64,000 bases of DNA, taken from positions 62,001-126,000 of the forward strand of contig NZ_CANNGQ010000005.1 in NCBI RefSeq assembly GCF_947504145.1. Reading direction: 5' to 3'. The notes under the pieces were generated by a model. The model was not told the DNA's origin. It saw nothing but the letters and a program-made list of their open reading frames with translations, and did not search any database. Of the stretch, positions 36,401-44,212 are shown in pieces; position 1 is the first letter of the stretch; each line of letters begins with the position of its first letter. Origin of the DNA: an uncultured Microbulbifer sp. (GTDB taxonomy: Bacteria > Pseudomonadota > Gammaproteobacteria > Pseudomonadales > Cellvibrionaceae). Position numbers and translations under genes: made by a program.

Positions 36401-36527
36401 TAGAGAGCACTGTGCGGCTGGCATAGCTGGGGCTGGCATCACCGTGAAAGCCCCCCTGCTTTAACGCTTGCAGAAACTGCAGGTAGAGCGCCTGTACTTC
36501 GTTGATTTCGCGCAGTGCTGGAATCAT
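33450..36527 (-). CDS. ydiJ: FAD and Fe-S dehydrogenase, YdiJ type (D-2-hydroxyglutarate dehydrogenase-like)
   Basis: The 1025-residue protein matches the length and order of E. coli YdiJ (1018). The N-terminal FAD-binding PCMH domain shows VVLSPRGGGTGTNGQSLTDG. The FAD-oxidase C domain follows, with RGHAQVNKIWGMRKRAVG and WGEHGKGVRSE. Then comes a ferredoxin-like region (CLACKSCAGQCPIKVDVP) and a CCG-type Cys-rich C terminus (AAGCCGMAGTYGHE). The family oxidises D-2-hydroxyacids such as D-2-hydroxyglutarate or D-lactate and passes electrons through Fe-S centres. Confidence 0.93.
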   Translation of the reverse strand: MIPALREINEVQALYLQFLQALKQGGFHGDASPSYASRTVLSTDNSIYQVLPQAVVYPRDIHDLQLLMELADREEFHKVVLSPRGGGTGTNGQSLTDGIVVDISRHMNRILEINAEESWVRVQTGVVKDQLNAALKPHGLFFAPELSTSNRATIGGMINTDASGQGSCLYGKTRDHVLELKTVLMGGELWHSQAVDDGELADITDNDTRAGRIHQLVDDVQRQKRDLIHAKFPKLNRCLTGYDLAHIRDEEKGKDGRFNLNNILCGSEGTLGFIAEAKLNVLKIPKCAALVNLNYDHFQDALKDATDLMKAGPTSIETVDSKVLQLAMGDIVWDSVSEFFPQDDRPVQGINLVEYTAESEEALQAALDKFTAHVDSLIGQPGKSFAYTIARGHAQVNKIWGMRKRAVGLLGNVAGEQRPIPFVEDCAVPPENLADFIAEFRGALDEAGFAYGMFGHVDAGVLHVRPAIDMKDPEQAKQVRVITEKVVALAKKYNGLLWGEHGKGVRSEFAPEFFGELYPELQRIKAAFDPRNQLNPGKIATPSNASGLLKIDEVPTRGEHDRQIPVQVWEGYSEGVYCNGNGACFNWNPDDAMCPSYKGTRNRIHSPKGRASLIREWLRLLADRSVDPEAVARKSREQSFIIGLPARIKNSLARARGEYDFSHEVNDSMQACLACKSCAGQCPIKVDVPTFRAKFLELYYSRYLRPMKDYFVGGLEFMMPHLARVPKLYNLPLSLKPVRWVMERGLGLADSPKISATRLDKVMRELGVPYASTANLRAMGPAQRAKSVVIVQDAFTSYFDADVVADTLRLLKLLDFNPLVAPFRANGKPLHVHGFLRQFAQTAASNSAMLNSLAESGVPLVGVDPSMTMTYRAEYQKLLGDKAPKVQLLQEWLSQHTEHLATNKTRLQASSFTLLPHCTEQSNAAGSTRQWQQVFSALGMELSAQAAGCCGMAGTYGHEMANRETSRTIFQQSWAPKLNGDTSAILATGYSCRCQSKRFADTELRHPLQALLAQIEDSGFTVSNH

Positions 36528-36553
36528 TCCGGGCCCCGGGTCTCGTTGAATGT

Positions 36554-36577
36554 GGGTACCTGTCTGGGTACCTGTCT
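36554..36577. repeat. Two tandem copies of a 12-bp unit upstream of ydiJ
   Basis: GGGTACCTGTCT occurs twice head to tail, 27 to 50 bases upstream of the ydiJ start. It could be a direct-repeat protein site or a slippage product. Confidence 0.6.
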
Positions 36578-36773
36578 GAGTCGATACAGAAGGACTGGCA
36601 TTTTAGCGGCGGTGGCGGGCTGCGCAACAATTACCGGGGAAACCAATGGGTAACGCCGGGTTATTGCGGACCACCGGGCTACGTTCCTTTGTCATCCAAC
36701 ATGCGCTCAGCACCGTAAATTGCATTTGAGAGTACACTTTACAGATCGGTGGAATCCCGGAGCGGGCGCGAGA

Positions 36774-37817
36774 ATGAGCAGGCAACGATTACAACAGAAG
36801 ATCCCCGTGGGTATCAGCCAGTGTGCCATGGGGGACCCGGTGCGCTTCAACGGTGGGCACAAACACAGCAAAGTTTGCACCGAGCTGTTGGCCCAGTGCT
36901 TTGACTACGTGCCCCTGTGCCCGGAGGTCGCCATCGGTATGGGGGTGCCGCGCAAGCCCATCCATCTGCTGGTAGGGCGGGCTGGTGCGCCGGTAGATGC
37001 GGTGCAGGTTGTGGGGGTAGATGACCTGACAGTGGATGTGACACAGCCCCTGCGCGACTACGCGGATTCCGTGGTCCCGGAGCTGGAACAGGTGCGTGGC
37101 TACATTTTTATGCAAAACTCCCCCAGTTGTGGACTGTATGGCGTGCGTCGTTATCTCGACAATGGCCACGGCATCGACAGCGAAGGCGTGGGCGTATTCG
37201 CCCGACGCCTTCAGCAGCAGTTTCCACATCTGCCGATGGAAGAGGTGGGGCGGCTGAATAACAGTGAACTGCGCGAGAACTTCCTGACACGTGTGTTCAC
37301 CTACGATGCCTGGTTTCGTTGTGTGGAGGGGCAGGGCGGGCAACCGCCAGAATCCTTGCGCGGTGAAGACGAACCGTCGAGCCGCGATAACCTGCCGACT
37401 CTGACGGCACGCATCATCGAGTTTTACACTGCGTACAAATACCTGCTTCTGGCTCATCATCAGGAAAAGACCCGCGCGCTGGGACGACTGATTGCGGACG
37501 CCAAATCCATGTCGGACGACGAGCTGGCGTTTGCCGTGCGCGGGCGCATTATGGATATCCTCTCCCGCCCCGCCTCCCGCAAAGACAGAACCAACGCACT
37601 GATGCACAGCGCGGGGCACCTGAGTGAATTTCTCGACAAACGCGAGAAAGCGGAGCTCAAGGAACTGATTGAAGAATATCGCCTGGGACACAAGCCGCTG
37701 TCGGCGGTCCTGACTCTACTGCGTCATTTCCTGCCTCGCAGCCCGCACCGTTTTATTCACAGCCAGGTGCTGCTGGCCGCCGAGCCCGCAGAATTAGGGC
37801 TGTGTGATTTTCACTGA
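36774..37817 (+). CDS. DUF523-DUF1722 (YbgA-like) fusion protein
   Basis: 347 residues from the ATG at 36774 (MSRQRLQQKIPVGISQCAMGDPVRFNGGHK). The N-terminal DUF523 domain (residues 1-150) has ISQC, CPEVAIGMGVPRKPIHL and NSPSCGLYGVR, with the conserved Cys residues; related TudS proteins are desulfurases. The C-terminal DUF1722/YbgA domain (about 190-310) shows FYTAYKYLLLAHHQEKTRALGRL. In E. coli ybgA precedes phr, as here (20 bp gap). The role of this partner of photolyase is not established. Confidence 0.88.
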   Translation: MSRQRLQQKIPVGISQCAMGDPVRFNGGHKHSKVCTELLAQCFDYVPLCPEVAIGMGVPRKPIHLLVGRAGAPVDAVQVVGVDDLTVDVTQPLRDYADSVVPELEQVRGYIFMQNSPSCGLYGVRRYLDNGHGIDSEGVGVFARRLQQQFPHLPMEEVGRLNNSELRENFLTRVFTYDAWFRCVEGQGGQPPESLRGEDEPSSRDNLPTLTARIIEFYTAYKYLLLAHHQEKTRALGRLIADAKSMSDDELAFAVRGRIMDILSRPASRKDRTNALMHSAGHLSEFLDKREKAELKELIEEYRLGHKPLSAVLTLLRHFLPRSPHRFIHSQVLLAAEPAELGLCDFH

Positions 37818-37837
37818 ATCACTGACTGAATCTCAAC

Positions 37838-39355
37838 ATGCCTGAACAAGCCTATCAACGGGGGCTGATGTGGCTGCGCAACGACCTGCGTATCGCCGAT
37901 AACACCGCTCTGTATCGCGCCGGCAAGGCTTGTAACGCCGTGGCCGCGATTTATATTGCCTGCCCGCAAACCTGGGCCAGCCACGGGGATGGTGACCGTG
38001 TCGTGGCTATGCGCCTGCGCAGCCTTCGCCAGCTGCAGGTGGCGCTGGCGAAAAAACATATCCCGCTGTTTTTTCTCGAGTTGGCGGAATTTACTGACGT
38101 GCCTGCGGCGCTGGCGCAGATTGTAGAAAAGTTGCAGGTGGGTGCGCTGTTCGCCAATGCCGAGTACCCGGTGAATGAATTGCACCGGGATCAAGCGGTG
38201 CGGCGGCGGCTGAAACAGCTGGGGGTGCCGGTGGAGTACGCTACCGATCGCACATTGATTCCCCCCGGCAGTCTCACCACCGGCAGTGGCGGAGGCTTCA
38301 AGGTGTTTACTCCGTTCAAGCGTGCGTTTATTGCCCGCCACGACAACAGCGGTGATGCCTTTGCGCCCCTGCCATCACTGCGCACCCGCCACCCAGATTG
38401 CGCCGAGGTGTGGCCCGAGTGGATCGCAGTGGCTGGCAGTAACAACCTGGTACGGACGATTCCGGAAACGGTGGGCGACTATGGCGTAGCCCCCGGTGGC
38501 CACAATCGGGTACTGGATTGGCCCGTCGGTGAAGCCGCGGGCACGCGGGCTCTGAAGGCGTTTGCCGAGCTGGTCGACGACTATGATCGTTGGCGGGATT
38601 TCCCCGCGCAGAAAAACACGTCGCGACTGTCCCCGTATTTGAATTGTGGTGCAGTTTCCGTACGTCAGTGCGTTGCCATGGCAGTCGCCGAAAATGGTGG
38701 CCGCTGGGCTGGCCCTAGCGAAGGTGCGACGACCTGGCTGAGCGAGCTGCTGTGGCGGGAGTTCTACCAGCATCTGGTGGTCAATTTTCCGCGGGTATGC
38801 CGTAACAAGCCATTCAAGCCCGAAACCGAAAATGTGCCCTGGTCCAACCGGGAGGAAGATTTCGAGCGCTGGTGTGAAGGGAAGACGGGGGTGCCTATCG
38901 TCGATGCCGCCATGCGCCAGCTCAATCAGACCGGCTGGATGCACAATCGTCTGCGCATGGTAGTGGCGTCGTTTCTTACCAAAAACCTGCTCACCGATTG
39001 GCGCAAGGGCGAGCGCTATTTTATGCAGCAACTGGTGGATGCAGACTTTGCCGCCAATAACGGCGGCTGGCAGTGGGCGGCTTCGACCGGCACCGACGCG
39101 GCCCCGTATTTTCGTGTCTTCAACCCCTACAGTCAGTCCCGGCGGTTTGATCCTGAGGGTGCGTTTATCCGCCGCTATCTACCGGAGCTGGCCTCCCTTC
39201 CCAGCAAGGAGATTCACTGCCCTGCTGTTCAACCTGCATCGGGTCAAAGTCCGTCCGGGGACCTTTTTTCTCCCGTTGACTATCCGGCACCCATCTGTGA
39301 TGTGACCGACTCCCGCAAACGGGCAATCGAGGTGTTTGCCAGCTTGAAGTCTTAG
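37838..39355 (+). CDS. phrB: Deoxyribodipyrimidine photolyase (class I CPD photolyase)
   Basis: 505 residues. The N-terminal antenna domain (LMWLRNDLRIADNTAL) precedes the FAD-binding domain, which carries the signatures TTWLSELLWREFYQHL, TGWMHNRLRMVVASFLTKNLL, ANNGGWQWAASTGTDAAPYFR and FNPYSQSRRFDPEGAFIRRYLPEL. It uses blue light to split cyclobutane pyrimidine dimers. The match to E. coli PhrB in the C-terminal half is very close. It is about 30 residues longer, mainly at the C terminus. Confidence 0.95.
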   Translation: MPEQAYQRGLMWLRNDLRIADNTALYRAGKACNAVAAIYIACPQTWASHGDGDRVVAMRLRSLRQLQVALAKKHIPLFFLELAEFTDVPAALAQIVEKLQVGALFANAEYPVNELHRDQAVRRRLKQLGVPVEYATDRTLIPPGSLTTGSGGGFKVFTPFKRAFIARHDNSGDAFAPLPSLRTRHPDCAEVWPEWIAVAGSNNLVRTIPETVGDYGVAPGGHNRVLDWPVGEAAGTRALKAFAELVDDYDRWRDFPAQKNTSRLSPYLNCGAVSVRQCVAMAVAENGGRWAGPSEGATTWLSELLWREFYQHLVVNFPRVCRNKPFKPETENVPWSNREEDFERWCEGKTGVPIVDAAMRQLNQTGWMHNRLRMVVASFLTKNLLTDWRKGERYFMQQLVDADFAANNGGWQWAASTGTDAAPYFRVFNPYSQSRRFDPEGAFIRRYLPELASLPSKEIHCPAVQPASGQSPSGDLFSPVDYPAPICDVTDSRKRAIEVFASLKS

Positions 39356-39454
39356 GAAACCTCTGATTTATTCTTCTTTGATTTATTCAATTTGCCGGGA
39401 ATATCCGGCATGACGCACTCGCGGTACAGAGTTCTTCTGATAAATGAGTCGCCA

Positions 39455-39970
39455 ATGAGTTACAAAAAGCTGGCCAATTTCACCCTGTTTGTTGCCGGAT
39501 GGTGGACGGCCCTCTTGTATGGCAATGCACTGGCACTGATTGCATTGTTCATTGTGGTAATGCTGCATTTTGTGATGTGGCGCGATATGCGGGATATTTT
39601 CGTCATCCTCGGTTTTATATTTTGTGGTTTTGCAGTCGAGTGGGCCTTTATGGCCAATGGCGTGCAGGATTACCGCTCCAACCTTCCCCCCGCCTGGTCA
39701 ATCTGTATCTGGGCCATGCTCGGCACCACCATGCGCTACTCCCTGTCCTGGTTGATCAACCGGCCTCTGTGGTCGGCACTGGTGGCGTTGCTGGTAGCGC
39801 CCGCGTTTTATTTTAACAGTGTGCAGTTTGGCCCCGCTGGGTGGGGGCGCCCCATGTGGCAGTGCCTGCTGGCCATAGCGCTGGTATGGAGTCTGCTGGC
39901 CGCGTTTTTAAGCGGTGTACTGATGCCGCTGATCGAGCAGATGGAGCCGGCGGAAGGCAGCACGTCCTGA
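39455..39970 (+). CDS. DUF2878 integral membrane protein
   Basis: 171 residues from the ATG at 39455 (MSYKKLANFTLFVAGWWTALLYG); the frame opens at 39392 and the true start is uncertain. About five or six hydrophobic segments are seen, with FGPAGWG and the family pattern of small polytopic proteins often found near photolyase, cfa and DUF1365 genes. The function is unknown. It follows phrB by 99 bp. Confidence 0.75.
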   Translation: MSYKKLANFTLFVAGWWTALLYGNALALIALFIVVMLHFVMWRDMRDIFVILGFIFCGFAVEWAFMANGVQDYRSNLPPAWSICIWAMLGTTMRYSLSWLINRPLWSALVALLVAPAFYFNSVQFGPAGWGRPMWQCLLAIALVWSLLAAFLSGVLMPLIEQMEPAEGSTS

Positions 39971-40020
39971 GCGCGAAATACCCGCAAACTGGTGAATTGC
40001 GCGCGCCCAGCTGACCTATA

Positions 40021-40047
40021 CTTGCCACGAAATTCTGCCGTGGCAAG
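40021..40047 (+). promoter_or_regulatory. Perfect 9-bp inverted repeat overlapping the ribosome-binding site of the esterase gene
   Basis: CTTGCCACG-N9-CGTGGCAAG ends inside the AAGGAGG ribosome-binding site (40045-40051). If transcribed, the hairpin would mask part of that site. A TATACT sequence (40017-40022) overlaps the left arm, so it could instead be an operator at the promoter. Confidence 0.5.
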
Positions 40048-40056
40048 GAGGCCGCA

Positions 40057-42258
40057 GTGCGCGCAACCACAGATATCCAGCAAAATAACCGCCCCGCAAA
40101 GTTCGGTTCCATGAGTGTTCTGGCCCTCACCATCGCAGCGGTGCTGGGTACCCCGCTCGCCTATGGTGAAGAGCCTGTTTTTCGCTCTCTGATTGTTTTT
40201 GGCGATAGCCTTTCCGACAACGGCAATGCCGGCGTATTCACCAGTACTGATCCTCAGGGGATTTACCCGCGCCAGCCGGCAGTATCTTTCCTCGCCGATC
40301 AATTGACCCTCGACAAACAGAACTCCTGTTATGGCCTGGGGCCGGATTTTGGTGGCCTGATTCCCTGTGCTCCGGCGGCAGGCGATCTGAACCAGCAGCT
40401 GCAGCAGATAACCAACTCCGTACTGACCAATGGCCCCAACTGGGCCGTGGGTGGCAACCGCACCGCGGATGTGTTGCTGGATCTGGTTGGCCCTCAGCGT
40501 TTTCGCCAGTTGTTTCCGAATACCACCGTGGCGGACCACAACACTCTCACGACCATCCTGCCGGATTCCAGCCGCTGCGGTGCGGATGGCGTATGCGACC
40601 CCGCAGCCGGTGAAAGCCCATACCTCACAACCAACGAAGTCCTGGCGGCCAGCGCCGCCTTCAACGATCCGGCGGCCCTGCAGGCCCTGGTGGACGACCC
40701 GAACAACAACATCACCCTCACCGGCGTTCCGTTTGCCACGGGGCAGGGATACCTGCCGCAGAATACGGTTTCCCGCTCCGATCTGTATTTCCTGAATGGT
40801 GGTGGCAACAATATTCTCGACGGCGTGCGCGGCGGTACTCTGAGCCCCATGTCTATGGAGCGCGCCGCCACCTTCCTGTCTACCGCCGGCAGTGAGCTCC
40901 GTGCGGCCGGTGCCAAATACATCGTGATGACCAACGCCCCGAGAATCGGGCGCACGCCGGCGGTGTATGTACAGGGCCAGGCGGCGGTCAATTACGCCAA
41001 CTACGGCACTGACATGTTCAATGACACCTTGCGTCGACAGGTGAATGACATCGGCAATATTCTGCTGCTGGATATGGAGGGGATGCTCGAGCTACTGGTG
41101 CAGGACCCGGCCGCCTTTGGCCTCGCCGATATCAACCAGAGCGCCACCTGTTATATCAATTGCGCCAATCCCCACCCCATATACGGTGCCAATGGCACCG
41201 ATCCTAATGCGGATATGCTGGTGTTTTACGACAGTATTCACCCGACTCTGGTGGGGCAACGGATGCTGGCGGATTATTACTACGAAACGCTCACCGCGGC
41301 GGTGAGCTTTGGTGTCCTGCCAGATCTTGGTTACCAAAATACTCGCCAGCATCAGATCAATATCGATCATCACCTGATTTCCCAGCGCTATCGCGATCCC
41401 TTCACCACGGTTTTCTTCGGTGCCAGCGTGGGGTACACAGAATTGGGTGCGGGCCCTGCCATCAACGAGGAGCTACCCGCCTGGGATGGTTTTCTGGGGA
41501 TGAGCTTTGCAGGCTTCGACCATTTGGAGTGGGGCCTGGGTATGTCTTACGGCGGTAGTGAATACGACCCGCACAATGTCTTCCTGAGGTCGCGCAATTT
41601 CAATGTCAGCGCCTTCGCACGCTGGGACGACGGCTTCTGGTTCGTGGATGGCGGCATTGGTTTTTCTGATATCCAGTACGACGACGTGGAGCGCACGATG
41701 CATATTGGCGACACCTTTCGTCGCCGTCTCGATGCCGATACCGATGGCGAGGGTTACAACGTCTTCCTGCGCGCCGGCTACGATGCCAGCCGCAACCTCG
41801 ACAGCCAGATGGGGCCCTTCGTCGCGGTGGAGTGGACCGAAATCGACGTGAACGGTTTTACCGAGCGTTCGAATACGCCCTATACCTATACCGACAAATT
41901 CGGCCGCACCCAGGATCCGCTGGCCCTGTGGGTGCACGGCCAGGATCGCGAATACCTGCGCTATCGCGGGGGCTTCTTTTACAACAGCCCGGATTCCGCC
42001 GAGCACCAATGGTTTGGGGAACTCTGGCTGGAAAATACCAGCGGAGACGATTTCGCCGATCTGGGTATTGGAGTCAAATCCATCTTCAACAACTGGGCGC
42101 GCCTGCCTTCCTATCGCAGTGAGAAAACGGGCTATTTCCAGAGTGGTGTGGGTGCCATGGTGGGGGTGAGTATCAACGAAAAGTTGCGGGTGGCGGCGGA
42201 CGTGCTGGTGCGGCCGGATGACACCGTGGGCGGCCTGAGCCTGAACTATCGGTTCTGA
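40057..42258 (+). CDS. GDSL-family autotransporter esterase (EstA-like)
   Basis: 733 residues from a GTG with a perfect AAGGAGG seven bases upstream. A signal peptide ends near LAYG-EEP. The GDSL/SGNH passenger (about 40-415) has the nucleophile Ser51 in FGDSLSDNGN, Asn in NGGGNN and the Asp-His pair in YDSIHPT. The C-terminal autotransporter beta barrel (about 455-733) ends in the terminal-Phe signature SLNYRF. It should display a carboxylesterase/lipase on the outer membrane, as EstA does in Pseudomonas. The passenger has several acidic, Asn/Asp-rich loops (QALVDDPNNNITL). Confidence 0.92.
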   Translation: MRATTDIQQNNRPAKFGSMSVLALTIAAVLGTPLAYGEEPVFRSLIVFGDSLSDNGNAGVFTSTDPQGIYPRQPAVSFLADQLTLDKQNSCYGLGPDFGGLIPCAPAAGDLNQQLQQITNSVLTNGPNWAVGGNRTADVLLDLVGPQRFRQLFPNTTVADHNTLTTILPDSSRCGADGVCDPAAGESPYLTTNEVLAASAAFNDPAALQALVDDPNNNITLTGVPFATGQGYLPQNTVSRSDLYFLNGGGNNILDGVRGGTLSPMSMERAATFLSTAGSELRAAGAKYIVMTNAPRIGRTPAVYVQGQAAVNYANYGTDMFNDTLRRQVNDIGNILLLDMEGMLELLVQDPAAFGLADINQSATCYINCANPHPIYGANGTDPNADMLVFYDSIHPTLVGQRMLADYYYETLTAAVSFGVLPDLGYQNTRQHQINIDHHLISQRYRDPFTTVFFGASVGYTELGAGPAINEELPAWDGFLGMSFAGFDHLEWGLGMSYGGSEYDPHNVFLRSRNFNVSAFARWDDGFWFVDGGIGFSDIQYDDVERTMHIGDTFRRRLDADTDGEGYNVFLRAGYDASRNLDSQMGPFVAVEWTEIDVNGFTERSNTPYTYTDKFGRTQDPLALWVHGQDREYLRYRGGFFYNSPDSAEHQWFGELWLENTSGDDFADLGIGVKSIFNNWARLPSYRSEKTGYFQSGVGAMVGVSINEKLRVAADVLVRPDDTVGGLSLNYRF

Positions 42259-42355
42259 TACCCACTTTCAGGGCCGCATTATCTGCGGCAAACACGGTGA
42301 ATAAATCGGCCTGCTGCGAAAACCCCGGTGTTTAAGCGGCATCGATTACCCCGGT

Positions 42356-42398
42356 GGTTGTTATCGTTGTTCCAGATGTGAACTTGTTGATAACAACC
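42356..42398. promoter_or_regulatory. Perfect 10-bp inverted repeat upstream of the aminotransferase gene
   Basis: GGTTGTTATC (42356-42365) and GATAACAACC (42389-42398) are perfect inverted copies with a 23-bp spacer. Their centres are 33 bp apart, about three helical turns, and the right arm ends 19 bases before the ATG. This suits two regulator dimers on one face of DNA. The Lrp/AsnC gene two positions downstream is a natural candidate. Confidence 0.5.
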
Positions 42399-42417
42399 CT
42401 GAGAATGGACACCAACG

Positions 42418-43611
42418 ATGTATAGCCCCCGATTCAGCAAACAGAGCGAAGGTCTTCATAGTGCAGACGCCGATGTCTGGGCGGTCAGTGACCGCGCTCA
42501 CACCCTTGCCGATAAAGGGGAAGACGTCATCTTTCTGTGTGTCGGGGATCCGAACTTCGATACTCCCGAACCCATTCTCGATTTCGCCCGGGCGCGTCTG
42601 GGGGTGGGCCGTACCCACTATTCCCCGGCTGCCGGGGAGGCCATGCTGCGCCGCGCCATTGCCGATATCGAGAGCAAGGTGAGTCCGCACCCCTGCGACC
42701 CCGACGACGTAGTGGTGTTTCCCGGTGGCACCAATGCCATTTATGCCGTGCTGTCCTGCCTGTTGAACCCGGGCGAGCAGATTGTGATTCCCGAGCCCAT
42801 GTATATCGGTTACGTGCCCATTACCGATGCGCTGCAGCTGGACGTCAAAAAAGTCGCCTGCCCCCCGCAGCAGGGATTTGCCTTTGATACGGAAACCATC
42901 AAGCAGGCGATTACCGAGAATACCCGCGCGGTGATGATCAACACCCCGGTGAATCCCACCGGCGCCATGGCCACTCCTGAACAGTTGCGGGATCTGGCCG
43001 CATACTGCCGCGCGCGCAATGTGTGGCTGATTTCTGATGAAATGTATTCCATGATCACCTTTGCGCGCCGCCATACCTCCCTGCGCGCAGCGGCTGAGAA
43101 CCTGGACAATGTGATTGTGATTGACGGTTTGTCCAAGTCCCACGCGATGAGCGGCTGGCGCCTGGGGTGGGCAGTGGCCCAGGGGGAAATGGTGGAGCGC
43201 CTGATTGAATTTGCCGGTGCCACTATTTTCGGTGTGCCGCAATTTATCCAGGAAGCCGCTGCATTTGCACTGGAATTTGATACCTATTTTGTGAAGCAGA
43301 TGCGCGAAGCCTACGAAAAGCGCCGGGACCTGATTGTGGCGCGCGTGGGCCGCATCCCCGGGCTCAGCTGTAACTCGCCGGAAGCCGGTATGTTCGTCAT
43401 GGTGGATGTGTCGGAAGTGGCGGAAAGTGGTGAGGCTTTTGCCGAGGCCCTGCTAAACGCAGAGCTGGTGTCCGTACTGCCAGGAAAGCCTTTTGGCGCA
43501 AGCGCGATGAACCATGTACGCCTGACACTGGCGGCGGACGAAAGTGAGCTTTCGCGAGCGCTGGACCGGATCGAGCGCTTTGTCGCCGGCGGTTGCCTGA
43601 AAGCAGGCTAG
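42418..43611 (+). CDS. PLP-dependent class I aminotransferase, AruH-like
   Basis: 397 residues, fold type I. It shows LCVGDPNFDTPEPI, FPGGTNAIYAVLSCL, INTPVNPTGAM, SDEMYSMITF and the PLP-lysine region DGLSKSHAMSGWRLGW. It resembles the Pseudomonas arginine:pyruvate transaminase AruH, but substrate cannot be fixed by eye. It lies upstream of an Lrp/AsnC regulator that probably controls it, and a perfect inverted repeat precedes its start. Confidence 0.85.
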   Translation: MYSPRFSKQSEGLHSADADVWAVSDRAHTLADKGEDVIFLCVGDPNFDTPEPILDFARARLGVGRTHYSPAAGEAMLRRAIADIESKVSPHPCDPDDVVVFPGGTNAIYAVLSCLLNPGEQIVIPEPMYIGYVPITDALQLDVKKVACPPQQGFAFDTETIKQAITENTRAVMINTPVNPTGAMATPEQLRDLAAYCRARNVWLISDEMYSMITFARRHTSLRAAAENLDNVIVIDGLSKSHAMSGWRLGWAVAQGEMVERLIEFAGATIFGVPQFIQEAAAFALEFDTYFVKQMREAYEKRRDLIVARVGRIPGLSCNSPEAGMFVMVDVSEVAESGEAFAEALLNAELVSVLPGKPFGASAMNHVRLTLAADESELSRALDRIERFVAGGCLKAG

Positions 43612-43735
43612 CCGGTCCAGCCGGCACCAAGTGTCTGCAACCGTGAATTGCGCTATCCTAGAAAAAATTGACCCGACTGCCGGGCTTAGTCGGTTATTCG
43701 GCGGAGTAAAAAGGCGGAGCAAAAAGAAGAGTACC

Positions 43736-44212
43736 GTGAAAGTAGACCGTCACAACCTAAAAATTCTCGAAGTCCTGCAGACCAATGCACGGATCAGCAA
43801 TCTCAACCTGGCCGACCAGATTGGCCTTTCCGAGAGCGCCTGCCTTGCGCGGGTGAAAAAGCTTACCAGTGAAAAGTTTATCCGGGAATTTCAGGCAGAG
43901 GTGAACCTGGAAAAGGTCCGCCACGCAGAGTTCTATGTAAATGTCGCGCTGAAACGCCAGGATTCAAAAACCAGCGAGAGCTTCCGCCGTGCCATCAACA
44001 AGATCGAACAGATTGTTTCCTGCGTAAAAATGTCCGGTGAATTCGATTATATGCTGCGCTTCGTATGCCCGGACGCGGCGGACTTCAATCGGGTCTCCGA
44101 GCAGTTGCTGGCGGATGAAGATGCGGCGATTACCCGGATGACTTCGCACCTGGTGATTGAAAAAACCAAGCCGTTTACCGGCTATCCACTGGAATTATTA
44201 TTCCAGGATTAG
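43736..44212 (+). CDS. Lrp/AsnC-family transcriptional regulator
   Basis: 158 residues from the GTG at 43736 (VKVDRHNLKILEVLQTNARISN), with AAGAAGA upstream; this fits the family length. The frame is open to 43631. The N-terminal winged HTH (SNLNLADQIGLSESACLARVKKL) is followed by the RAM/ligand domain (SGEFDYMLRFVCPDAADF). It probably responds to an amino acid and regulates the upstream aminotransferase. Confidence 0.9.
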   Translation: MKVDRHNLKILEVLQTNARISNLNLADQIGLSESACLARVKKLTSEKFIREFQAEVNLEKVRHAEFYVNVALKRQDSKTSESFRRAINKIEQIVSCVKMSGEFDYMLRFVCPDAADFNRVSEQLLADEDAAITRMTSHLVIEKTKPFTGYPLELLFQD

